Source: Rhizopus sp. PT2906
Lineage: Eukaryota; Mucoromycota; Mucoromycetes; Mucorales; Rhizopodaceae
Direction of reading: 5' to 3'
Length of the DNA: 51,155 nucleotides
Assembly (NCBI GenBank): GCA_025529335.1
Contig: JAMYHX010000304.1
Coordinates: 1 to 51,155 of the forward strand
The notes under the pieces are model-generated. The model was not told the origin of the DNA, searched no databases, and worked only from the letters and a program-made list of their open reading frames with translations. The translations under genes were made by a program, and so were the position numbers. Position 1 is the stretch's first letter. Every line of letters starts with the position of its first letter. Positions 36,392 to 46,766 of the stretch are shown here, piece after piece.

Positions 36392-36668
36392 CTTTTTTTT
36401 TTATATAATAATCAAATAAGAAAAAATAATAGCTTGTTTATATAATAATCTCATCGCTACTCCTCTCTCAACACGTCATGTTTTACCCCTTTTCATTTGC
36501 CTTTTTAATACACTGTGCTTGCAGAGAAAAATATGATTATTTATTATTATTGTTATTACTACACATTTTTTTTCCTATTTATACAACGTTATCAACTCCA
36601 GTACCCCCAAGTATTCTAACATGTGTATTAGTAAACCCTGACATGTGCATATAATTTTCGAGTCTAAC

Positions 36669-37442
36669 TTACTTTGAACTGGCAAAGGCCTGGCCTGTGA
36701 AGGCGGCAATACCTATGGTTCATGCATCAATAATTGTCCGTCTGTGTAACTTTTGACTTACCATAGCATATAGCGGCAAGTAAGAGAGAAACACCTGTAG
36801 CGATAAGTGGTCCGGTACCTTTCAAGTTGGAAAGAAACATGACAACAGCAAATCTAATAGACACTGTCAATATCACTTTAAATCCCCAAGAACTTAAACA
36901 CTTACGCCAAATACATCAAAGCGCGGAAGTAGCAGTTTTCAAAGTAAGAGATGAACGAGTCGCTATAGAAACGAGTAGTGTCAGATACATATGTGTGTAT
37001 ATGAATGTACCAAGCTTACAATTTAGGGCTTGTTGGACAAAACTAAATAAACAATGAATCACTCTATCTCTTATCTTTCTCTGTCTATTTTCTTACCTTT
37101 AAACATAATGGAACCTCCACAAAGACGAGAATAAAGGCAATGACGCTGCAAAAGAATATTAGTGACCATATCATGTACTATTACGTATACTTTACAATCC
37201 GACAATACTAAAGATTACATGACCAGGGAATCCAACAATACCTAAAGCAATCAATACTGTACACGAAAGTTAGAAACAGAAAATTGATACTATCATCTAC
37301 ACTTACAAATGATGGAGGCTATACCAAGCCTTTATATTTAACCATCAATAAAGCTGTTTTCTTCTTGATATTCATATATATATATTTACCATTGTCCGTA
37401 AAGCGAAAAGTTTCTAGACTTAATTTCATCAAATGCACCCAT
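36669..37442 (-). CDS. TVP18: Golgi membrane protein TVP18, 133 aa
   Basis: Reconstructed from eight exons: 37390-37442, 37307-37329, 37196-37256, 37097-37145, 37020-37042, 36906-36962, 36762-36853 and 36669-36712. Each junction has GT...AG and the frame holds throughout. The product starts MGAFDEIKSRNFSLYGQW, continues through FVIAFILVFVEVPLCLK, then FCPTSPKFDSFISYFENCYF. These match the fungal TVP18 signature (RNF-YGQW, FVE-PLL, CPTSPKFD). Four membrane helices are expected. TVP18 is a Tlg2-vesicle/Golgi protein of the CACFD1/Flower superfamily. No exon is longer than 92 nt, which is why simple frame scans miss the gene. A plus-strand frame over it is a shadow. Confidence 0.93.
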
Positions 37443-37722
37443 TTTATCACGCTGTAAGAATTTTTTTTATTTTCCAACAAAGAAAAGTACAAGAAAAAGA
37501 TGATGCTTTATACAAAAAAAGAGGATAGAAACTCCGTCGTCTGACTTTGGATGTCTTGTCGCTGAGCTTTTTTTTTTTTGTTGTTGTCCTTTTTTTGGAC
37601 ATGCACACAATGATATAAAAACAATAATCAAGTGAATATCAAACATGACTGGGATGTCTCATTATTATTATTATCAACAGAGGGGATAAGAAAAAGAGAA
37701 GAAAAAGGAAAAAACTGTATGT

Positions 37723-37728
37723 CACGTG
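37723..37728. promoter_or_regulatory. CACGTG E-box upstream of TVP18
   Basis: GTCACGTG fits the RTCACRTG consensus bound by CBF1-type bHLH factors. It lies about 280 bp before the TVP18 start. It is a single hexamer and could be chance. Confidence 0.35.
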
Positions 37729-37857
37729 TATTGTTTGCCAAGCTGTCTAAATTTAGGTGACGGACAAAGTATGCGATACAGGATTTTAATCTTAAAAGAG
37801 ACGAAAGAATAAAAATACGTACATTTGCTCAGAGATACCTTTATAAAGGTTACAATT

Positions 37858-38500
37858 CAGCATCGTAAACCATCTCTTGTTCTTCAGGAGGTTCTTGCAA
37901 AAGCGTCTGCAAGTATTTTTGAGGATGTTCAATTGCCTAGTGTAACAATATCATCAAAAGGTATGCAGGAACATAGTGTTTGTGGCGAATCAAGAGATCA
38001 GAGGCTAACTCGAGGCTCATTTGTCGAATGCTAGTGACTTTGAACCTTGTACTGTATCATTGATGTTGACAAAGAAAACAGTTCCTGATGGAGGAAGCAG
38101 TTGAGAGACTGGCTCACGTAGATGAACGAATATGATGACAGAACAAAGTACTGTATTTATATGGCTGTAGACGCGAAAAGGTTTGATTATAGGTTGACCA
38201 CTTTTTTTTTTCGTTAGATGCCATTATATTAAAGCATAAAAAGAGTTAACTTTAATAATATTGACAGAATTAAAATCGATACAATGAAGATCGAACAGTC
38301 ATAAGAATGCAACTATACCAAGTAATAAGGCAAGTTTTCGTTGGTACACTGAATCTAATTTGCTGAGTTGCTCGAAGAGTAGATTGTAGGTTAATTGTTG
38401 GCCAATGTAGAGGCTTTGGTCGCGATGGATTGCAAGAGTGTATGTATCACTAGTTCTTTATATAAACTGCTTGATCGTGAGGTTAACTCAAATAAGAAAA
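37858..38500 (-). pseudogene. Decayed protein-coding remnant
   Basis: Minus-strand segments with strongly protein-like composition follow one another. First comes LYIGQQLTYNLLFEQLSKLD with a hydrophobic run. Then comes PPSGTVFFVNINDTVQGSKS, a one-base frame change near 38028, QMSLELASDLLIRHKHYVPA, an in-frame TAG at about 37942-37944, and a final piece ending EEQEMVYDAEL at a stop near 37863. The stop and the frame change argue for a pseudogene. I do not recognise the family. Confidence 0.45.
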
Positions 38501-38733
38501 AACTTCATAAGCAAAAAAAAAAAAATAACGGGAAGAAAAAAGGCTTTTTTGTTTATTACTGTTGTCAGGTAAGTTCAATTCTACATGGGCTTACGCTATT
38601 GTCAAAGAACGATATGGACTACTTTGCTGCAAGTTGAGCTAACAGCATGATGAGATTGTTTTCGAAAGAAAAGAGTAGGTTCAGGCACCATAAGTCGACG
38701 ATGGCGAAATTCGGAGACTGAACTGATGCATGA
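38449..38733. repeat. Diverged dispersed repeat, copy 2
   Basis: Blocks 38449-38484 and 38675-38733 correspond to 380-415 and 619-680. The intervening sequence is A-rich and not alignable by eye. The first block overlaps the minus-strand remnant listed above. Confidence 0.5.
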
Positions 38734-38744
38734 GGATGCATAAA

Positions 38745-38930
38745 TTACGAAAAAGTTGACAAGCAATTCTTGACCATTTCTTTCGCGTTCAACATCGCTA
38801 GTATTGTCGAACCAGTCTCTATCTCTTTTGCAACAGTAGAATCCAAAGGACTATAAGTCGACATGAGCTTCAGAAACCCTAGGCTAAGCATTGGCGTATC
38901 AGTTTTGGAAATTTCTGGACCAAAATTCAA
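38745..38930 (-). pseudogene. Possible coding remnant
   Basis: The minus-strand frame encodes 61 residues (KTDTPMLSLGFLKLMSTYSP...) with balanced composition and a preceding acceptor-like TTTTGATTAG. It has no partner exons I can join with confidence. It is probably part of the same decayed cluster. Confidence 0.3.
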
Positions 38931-39035
38931 CTAATCAAAATAAGCTGAGCAATGGACACCCTAGGTTCATTACTAGCCTTTGAATTGTCCAGGCCTATTC
39001 TCAACAAAGTCAGTAGTCATATCCAAAAATTGTTA

Positions 39036-39075
39036 GATAGCTCGAAATGACGAATAGTTGTCAGTAGTGACAGTA
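39036..39075. repeat. Dispersed repeat matching 26699-26739
   Basis: Same orientation and order of shared words as the 26.7-kb copy. It directly follows the stop of a short plus-strand frame (38952-39050, MDTLGSLLAFELSRPILNKV...). Confidence 0.5.
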
Positions 39076-39362
39076 TACGAAAAATAATAGGCCTAAGAAT
39101 AAGCATATTAGTAGCAGGGAAGTTTAATCTTTAAGATTTAAAAATATCTCTTATAAAAGTGTGCTTATAAATTACATGTACGTTTATAATACGAATATGC
39201 AAGCGATGATATCATTATTGGATTACATAACCTAATGGTCCTCAAGGGCATCGATCATGAAAAAAAAAGAGAAACAATAAGAAACAAAATATAATGTTGG
39301 CGCCTTTGCAGCTAACATCAACTTTTTGGAGAAGAATAGCTTAATGTACGCTACCCATTTGA

Positions 39363-39473
39363 GAGTTCTATTAGGGACCAATGTCTTTAATCTTGGGTTC
39401 ATAGTGTTCAACATCCTCCAAAAGATCAGCATAAAATCCTAAAAGAGCAGGAATTCTTCCAGTAGTGGCCATA
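39363..39473 (-). pseudogene. Short coding-like fragment
   Basis: From an ATG at 39473 the minus strand reads MATTGRIPALLGFYADLLED and about 15 more codons (VEHYEPKIKDIGP) before tandem stops. Another frame stays open beyond. Protein-like but truncated; family unknown. Confidence 0.35.
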
Positions 39474-39799
39474 TGTAGTCAACAACAATATGCTAAAAAA
39501 TCGTGCGAAATACCTGAGTTTATTCTCCATTTCAATTTAATTCAATTTATGCTTGACTACACATACGACATAAATTTGTTGCATATGCAAATGTAGTCAT
39601 TTACTTGTAATGAACCTGAAGGGAGTGAGGATTTTTTTTTTACTTTGTCAAAGCGCATAGCCCTCTTCTTATTTTTTGGCCCCTCACGTTTTACACTGAA
39701 TAACCTTTATTTATCGAAAGTGGACCATGAATGGCTTGAGACATGACTCGTGAACAGAAATAAATCAGACTGGAAAATTGGGGGACAGTTTTACGTCAT

Positions 39800-39805
39800 C
39801 ACGTG
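39800..39805. promoter_or_regulatory. CACGTG E-box upstream of CBF1-like gene
   Basis: The context is ATCACGTGAC, a full match to the CDEI/RTCACRTG consensus recognised by CBF1. It lies about 235 bp before the start codon of the gene encoding such a factor. Confidence 0.6.
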
Positions 39806-40038
39806 ACCGCTGTTGAAGCAACTCTGCTTCTGCTATTATTTCCTCACACGAACCTGTTCCCTTTTCCTTTTTTATTTTCCTCAATGGCAAATAAAAAAGA
39901 AAGTAAAGTATAAACTCATTAGTATCTTTATTTCTTTCTAATCAATTTGCTAATTAGAAAAAACAAAAGACGAACCTCAGTCTGATAACACTAAACAAAG
40001 CGATCCATCTCAGGTACAATAAAAAAAAGAGGGAACAT

Positions 40039-40913
40039 ATGCATCATGTTGACAAGGATGGACAGGACAAAAGTATGGTAACTGAAATTGTCATTGAAGA
40101 AGACAACTCAGAAGGGAGTGAAAAGAGTGACTTTAAAGATTCAGAGATATGGTAAGCATTTTTTTTAATACTGTTTATGCAACAGAAAAAATCTGAATAT
40201 AAAATAGGACGATGACACCTCAGCAATCCGCTGACTTAAAGGCACTTCATGAATCTATTCAGCTTGGTACTGCTGGTATAGAAGAGGAGGAAAAGGAGAA
40301 TCAGAGAAATGATGAGCATATCACGAATAATACCCATACGGCAGAGACCATATCCTCTGTCCAATCACAGCCAGCATCTTTTTCTATATCAACACAGACC
40401 TCGACAGCAACAGCAACAGCAACAACAACAACGACAAACATTGAAGATACACGGCCGGCTGTTGGTACTGAAGAGTGGCATCGTAGGCGTCGTGAGAGTC
40501 ACAAATTGGTAGAACGTAAGCGACGTGAGGCGATTAATGAAGGGATCAATGAGATTGCACGTATTGTACCAGGCTGTGAGAAGAATAAAGGATCAATCCT
40601 TACTAGAGCCGCAGCCTACATCAAACAACTAAAGGATGAGCAAGTGTCATTAATGGAAAAGGCATCACTTGAGAAACTCTTATCAGAACAGGCTATCACT
40701 CATCTGAAGCAGCAATTGGCTACCGTGAAAGAGCAGATGGAAAAATTATCACAAGAGTCACAAACCTTAAAGAATGAACTCGAATCAACAAGATCTGAAA
40801 ACAGTTACCTCAAAAGACGACTGGAAGCTGTTGAAGCTCGTGAGGATTCAAGGTCACCAGGCCCTTCCGTCAAAAAATTAAAGACCGAAGATGACAGTGA
40901 CGAAGAAAAATGA
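40039..40913 (+). CDS. CBF1: CBF1-like bHLH-leucine zipper transcription factor, 272 aa
   Basis: Two exons: 40039-40151 and 40208-40913. Disordered acidic and Thr-rich N-terminus, then the basic helix-loop-helix from about residue 130: RRRESHKLVERKRREAINEG, followed by a loop and KGSILTRAAAYIKQLKD. The His136/Glu140/Arg144 pattern in the basic region predicts CACGTG binding. The ILTRAAAYI second helix resembles yeast Cbf1 (ILARAAEYI) more than USF. A long heptad coiled coil for dimerisation follows, then an acidic tail. In yeast Cbf1 acts at centromere CDEI elements and methionine-pathway promoters. A CACGTG lies in its own promoter. Confidence 0.9.
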
Positions 40914-41007
40914 TAATAAATGGCAAACTAATTACCAAAAAAAGAATAATCTCAGATATAAAAAGTGTCATCTACTGTTCTGATTCTCTTTCTTTCTTTC
41001 TTACTTT

Positions 41008-44000
41008 ATGCATTTGGTCAAGTTCATAAAAACAGATTACGTTTTATGGAAGAAGATCATAAAGTGTACAGTTGCCTATGAGATCGCTACTATTCTCATT
41101 TTGATACCAAAGGTCGAAGCCAATGTAGGCGTAGTGCCCTATCTTATCACTCTTGGCACTTTATTCTTCAACGCAAGTGGAACAGCTGGTAACCAGATTG
41201 TTGAAATGTTATTGAATGTTGCCATGATGATAATACCAGCCATTTGGTGTGCTGTTATTAGCTACCTATGTACTCTATACAACAGCCATATGAATGGTCT
41301 TTATTCTAATGGCGCAGGAATTATCGCGGCTATTGCCTTCTTCATCTCCGTCTTCTTTACTGCCTACTATCGGCTAAAATACCCACGTCTGTTTATCCCT
41401 GGCCTGCAAGGATTCACTGTTGCTTTCTTTGGACTTACCAAGGGCATTTATAATTCACAGTTTAACGTCATGTCTATCGTCGGTATTTTCTATCCGATCC
41501 TGATTGGAGGAGCCATTGCTCTGCTCGTCAATTTACTGCTTTGGCCAGAGACAGCAGCTAAAGTATCCGAGTAAGTCAATAAGCTTCTTCTTCTTTTTTT
41601 TTTACAAGTAAACCAAACATGTACTTTAGGACATCTTTTGCAAACGCATTGGCTTCGATACAAGCAGTTTTGGAATTTATAGAAAGGGATGTACTAAAGA
41701 ATAACGATGAAGTGTTTAGTGATACGGCTGCTTCCAAACAACTCAACCAATTGATCCAAAAGCTAGATGCAGACATTTCAAAGACACAAACTGCAAGAAG
41801 AGAGGCGAAGTATGAAATCGTCGTGTCATATTACCGGCCAACGTGGTACAAATCATTTGCTACCACCTTGGACAGCCTCTCACGATATTTGTATGGTTTT
41901 GCACTGACGGTCGAACGCGAGGGACAGATTATACTTCAACAACGCCTGGATCAACAAAAAGGAGAACATAGTCATGATGACAATACTGTGGCGATAGACA
42001 TGGAAGAGCTCTTCACGGTCAATAGTCGGGGTGCACCAAATTATTACACAAAAGGATCCACAGTATTAGAAATAGAGTATAAGCTTATTTCCAGACTTCA
42101 GCACTCTGTTCAACCAAATGTCCGAAGGTTTATCCAGATTTGTATATCTGTTATACAATGTATTCAGTATCGTCTCGAAACAAATAAAGCTATACCCAAA
42201 AAAAAGCAAGGTTATGAAAAGTCAGAGGAACACCTTGATATGGCAGAGGCTATGAAGAGCCTACAGGAAGCAAAGATTACCTTGGAAAACGAGTACCAAC
42301 AGCGTAGTGCAGTACCAGTTGAGGATCATTTCATGATTTACACAATCCTATTTACTCTCACACAGTTTGGAAATAAGTTGATTGAATTAGAAGAGCAAGC
42401 AAATAACTTGGTTAAAAGAAAGACAGGGAAACATCCACACATCTTTTTTCCGCGTGTACCTTTGAGTAAATGGCTTGAAGAAGCTGGTGAGAGTGCAAAG
42501 GGGGAAAGAACAGCTACAGAGCAGGTTCTGTTTGACCAGCAGCACCTGTTACAAAGGGAAGAAACAAGGAGAAATCAAGCATCTTCGTCAAACCAAACGG
42601 AAAGAAATAGAGAAAAGCCAATATATAAACCAAATGGACCCATAGAGAATAGGATGTCTATAGAAAGCGATTGGGTCGATGATCAAGACAATGTCCTAAT
42701 ACCACTCCAGAACACACCAGGAACACACTTTTGGAGTAGGTATTTACAAATATTAAACGGTTGGCTTCGAACAGATCCTGTACGATTCGCTATCAAGTTT
42801 ACAATCACTATGGAGCTTTTGGCGTTAATGGCATGGCTACCAGTACAAGGCGCGAATGACCTTTATAATGTACGTCTTGTTTATATTGTTTAGCTTTTAC
42901 TTATTTTTTTTTTTTGTTTGTAGAATAACCATGGACAGTGGGGGCTTTTGTCTGCTATGGTCGTATTTAACTTTACTGTCGGATCTACCGCGCTGCAATG
43001 CCTTTTCCGTGTCCTTGCAACCATTATTGGTGCTGTTGCCGGGTACATATGCCTGCTAGCGGGCAATCGAGACGAGAATCCTTATGTTATTGCGGTCCTG
43101 GTATTAATATTCCAGATTCCGATGTGGTATATGCTGCTAGGATCAAAGTATCCCAGAATTGGCTTTATCTCGCTACTTACCATGGCCGTTATTGTCTCTA
43201 CTGGATATAGCAATAGATACAACGAAGACTTATTTGCGCCCGTCTGGAAACGCACCATTACTTCCATTTTTGCAATTATTCTTGTTATTATCATAGACCA
43301 GCTTTTATGGCCAGTCTGGGCACGCAAAATGATTCGCAAGCATCTATCTGATTTACTAATAGCCACAGGTATTCAGTATTCCAAGGTAGCATCTCTTGTT
43401 TGCCAAGAAAATACGCAATCGCATCTGTACAAGTCAACTCTTCGTGACGTACAGCACAATGCCAAGATCCTACGCAAACAACATCAATTGACTTGTCAAA
43501 TGCTTGGATTAGCGCAGATGGAGCCAAGACTGACCAAGGGACCCTTCCCGATCGGGGTCTACAGAGACATTCTGGAGCACGAGAAGCATATTTTGTTTTG
43601 GATCGGCCATTTGCTAGAAACACAAACGTTTATCAGAACTCAAGTGAGAAAGAGTATCATGAACCCGATGAATCCTTATAGACGTGAACTTGCTGCTGCA
43701 GTGCATTTATATCTTTATACACTCGCATGCTCCCTACGTACAAAGTCATCACTTCCTGCTTCACTTCCTTCAGCCGAGATTGCTAGAAGATTATTAAGTA
43801 AACGTCAGAGTATCTTGTGGCACAATCATTATAGGCTGAAGAGTGATGATGATCAACAGGTAAAAGCAAATGAAGAAGGTACTGAGGATCAAGTTTACTG
43901 GCAGGCATACGCTGCTGGTATAATAGAGGTTATTGCTGAACAGGAGGCAATGGGGGAGTTAGTAGCAAAGTTAATGGGTCAACATGTATTCAAAGCTGCT

Positions 44001-44021
44001 ACTAAAGACTGGATTGCCTAA
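41008..44021 (+). CDS. FUSC/DUF2421 (BRE4-like) membrane protein, 966 aa
   Basis: Three exons: 41008-41570, 41630-42869 and 42924-44021. Two blocks of about six membrane helices are separated by a long charged cytosolic region (about residues 190-590). The first block carries GTLFFNASGTAGNQIVE and ends ALLVNLLLWPETAAKVSE. The second has WGLLSAMVVFNFTVGST and ends IIIDQLLWPVWARKMIRKHL. This duplicated pattern, with a WP motif at the end of each block, is typical of the aromatic-acid exporter/fusaric-acid-resistance superfamily and the fungal brefeldin-A-sensitivity proteins (DUF2421). A role in exporting organic anions or xenobiotics is inferred. It follows the CBF1-like gene by 94 bp on the same strand. 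Confidence 0.88.
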
Positions 44022-44205
44022 AATCTTTAGCCCTTTCTCTATTGCTTTTTACTACTTTTGCTAATACCCACTATTTACAACTAATATATAATAATGAAGT
44101 GTAAATATGTTCGTTAATCAAAATAAAGATGAATTAGAAAACTTTATAAAAATAATAAATGGTACATAAACACACGCTACGTTACACAGCAGAGATACTT
44201 TGTCA

Positions 44206-46231
44206 CTAGATCCATCCTAGGAACTTCCACCAAGATACTCCAACTGTAAAGTATACAAAGAGATAGAAGACAGCTACCTGAAAGCCTATCATGAACCATT
44301 TGGGGCGAGATACATAACCTGTAGCATAATACATTGCAGCCATGCCTTTGATAAGTAAATAAAAACGAGTTAGATGCTCGCTCATTTGTATAAATATGGA
44401 GTCTTTTCTTTTACCTGTGGAAAAGTTTGTCATGCAACCAGAAAGAGAACCAAAATAGGCAATCATTGCAGTCAAAACCATAGGATTAGCGCCCAGCATA
44501 TGACCTGCATCAAAGAAAGTACCGGCAAATGCAACAATATGCGCGCTCAGGGAGGAGAACATGAAGGTAGTCAAAAAGTAGGAGATGGCTAAACTAGGAA
44601 CCGATGGGAAATTGAATCTCTTTATCGTATTGGAGATTTGATGGCCCAAGAAGGCAGATGCACCAGCTTCGGATAATTGTTGAGCAATGGTAATAAATCC
44701 TCCAAGCCAGAATAATGTATCCCACTATAAGATTACAGGGCAAATTAGCTTCAAACATAGGAGCGTAAATTGAACCTACGGCACTCGTGTTTGTCGACAC
44801 ATCTTTCCATGAGATTGTGCCCATGTGCAAGAGAGCAACGATACCGATTAAGGCAACCAGAGTGGAATCGAGATGGGTTATGCTTGTAGTAACCCACATA
44901 CAAAGACACGAAAGTAGAACAAAGCAAAGTTGCTATTTAAACAAGTGTTAAAGAGTAACAATCAAGAAGGCAAAAAACTTACCCATTCTTTCTTGGATAC
45001 AGATCCCATCTTGTCTAGCTCAAGTTGTGCATGCTTTACGACAGCGTCGCCATTTTCTGACTCGGTTTTGTTTCCCAGTTTATCTATACTTAGGGACCAT
45101 TTTAGTAAAAGAGGCAAAAAAATAGCGCAAGTAGCAGAAGGCACCACACTGCCCCTAAACCAAGTCATGAAATCAAAGCTCAGGTGTGGAAACAATTGGT
45201 TTGCTTTCGCTATAACCACAGGATTTGCAGCCATTCCTTCAAGGAAGAAAGGAGTAAGTGCTTGACAAACAAAAGTCGATATTTAGAGCTTACCGGTCAA
45301 ATACATGGACGCTGATAGCAGATTGGCATGGTTTCCAATTAAGATGAGATATTGACCTATTTCTGGATTGCGCTTGGGAGTGGAGTTTAGCGACGTGGCA
45401 ATAGATTGTACGACAGGCAAGACAATGCCACCACCACGAGCTGTATTGCTAGGAACAAAAGGGCCAAGGAATAGTTCTAGATTGAGGAGAACACATTACG
45501 TCAATATGTGATATGAATTAAGGAGCTTTTATTACCTGACAGTAAGATGGCATATGCAAGGCCTAATATACGTTTTCCAAATGTTCTAATCATCAACAGC
45601 GAAATACGGCGACCTAACTGGGTCACTTCAACTGCCTTACCAAGATGGAAAGCAGCAAAGATGAGCCAAACGACTGAGCTTGAAAACCCCTCGAGCGATT
45701 GCTTGAATGAATCTTTTTCCGCGTTACATTGAACTGTGCGACCCGTCAAAGGATTGACTTCTCCACACAGTCTGCATTCGGTATCAAAACCTGTTGCATG
45801 GTCCAGACATACAAAAGAATGAGATGCTGCCAAAATAGTTAACCCTGTCAGAACAAGCATAGATATATCCACAGATGTAGTAATCAAGGCAAATATGCAG
45901 CTTTTTTCAAACAATTAAGTTTTTTCCCTTATTTTATGATCTTCTTTGTTACCTTACAAACACCGCCAGTAAATGAATAGCTGTAGCAGTAAGCTCTTGA
46001 TTAGGCTTCACTCCAAACCAGATAATTAGACCAAGTACAATGGATGGAACCAAGGAAATCCATTGACTCTTCTTTAATTGTTCCCAAGTATTTTCTATGG
46101 TATAGTTGGCAATCTTTTTTTCTTTATCTACTCTTTAATTTACCTTTTCTTGATGTTAATAATGGCGTTCTTTCGTGATCTATGAAATTCAAATTGATGG
46201 TTTGATAACTAGCAGAGCTTTGAATTAACAT
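44206..46231 (-). CDS. Dicarboxylate transporter, DASS/SLC13 type, 544 aa
   Basis: Eight exons: 46144-46231, 45953-46094, 45536-45900, 45294-45476, 44983-45236, 44780-44932, 44415-44724 and 44206-44345. All junctions keep frame. The protein has about 12 hydrophobic segments. The hallmark is FLGPFVPSNTARGGGIVLPV, the substrate- and sodium-site signature of divalent anion symporters, followed by LIGNHANLLSASMYLTGMAAN and WDTLFWLGGFITIAQQLSE. It resembles the 2-oxoglutarate/malate translocators of plastids and bacteria (DiT/CitT/TtdT branch) rather than fungal Pho-type transporters that carry SPX domains. A C-x2-C-containing loop (TECRLCGEVNP) is an unusual insertion. Substrate inferred: C4/C5 dicarboxylates. 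Confidence 0.9.
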
Positions 46232-46766
46232 ATCGTTAATAAAAAGAAAAGGTCAGAATAATGATTCTTTTATAATTAAAAAAATAAGATTATAAAAAGG
46301 AAGGAGTGTAATTTAACCTGCTTAAAATGATCGATAATATCCAAATACTTCCCTTGGTTTGCTTATATAAACACATAAACCGGGCTATCATATAATATGC
46401 AGGAGGAGGGAGAGTAAAAATAGTAAAGCGTGACGTGAACGTAACTGTTCCCTCCCTCTCCTTTTTTGTAATCTATTTCTTATGATTTAAACTGCATTTT
46501 GATGAGAATTAATAACATTAGAAAACATATTCTAAGAAAGCTTATTGTTACACGGATCGAAAAATTAGGAAGCTGCCCGCATGGACAAGTGTGTGCTTTA
46601 TACAACCGAAATCACCCTCAAGATGAACAGGTTATTTTTATTTCTTTTTCTTTCCCCTAGTTTATATACCTCATCATTTCTTTAAACTGTTAAAAAGTAG
46701 TAAATATTTGTATTTAATAACTCAAGCAAGGATCTGCAGAAACTATTGTTTATATTGACATAATAC
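46232..46766. promoter_or_regulatory. Divergent region between DASS transporter and kelch gene
   Basis: 535 bp between two divergent starts. It includes a short open frame (46502-46660). A TGACGTGA string near 46431 resembles a bZIP/CRE-type site but not a perfect consensus. Confidence 0.4.
46502..46660 (+). CDS. Possible small ORF, 52 aa
   Basis: ATG to TAG encodes a basic N-terminus (RINNIRKHILRKLIVTRIEK) and then GSCPHGQVCALYNRNHPQDE, a Cys/His-rich run faintly like a zinc-binding finger. The last nine residues are Phe/Ile-rich and may be intron sequence read through. It could be a small gene, a first exon, or an upstream frame in the kelch mRNA leader. Confidence 0.25.
   Translation: MRINNIRKHILRKLIVTRIEKLGSCPHGQVCALYNRNHPQDEQVIFISFSFP

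Larger units (their letters stand above)
37443..40038. other. 2.6-kb spacer rich in decayed coding pieces
   Basis: This region separates TVP18 from the CBF1-like gene. It carries broken minus-strand coding at about 37858-38500 and 38745-38940, a short plus-strand frame at about 38952-39050, a minus-strand fragment from 39473, and segments shared with 380-680 and 26699-26739. The last 560 bp look like promoter and contain a perfect CACGTG. Confidence 0.5.

Noticed and set aside
36827..37057. 76-codon plus-strand frame
   Set aside because: It lies antisense over TVP18 exons and introns; the spliced minus-strand product is a recognisable family.
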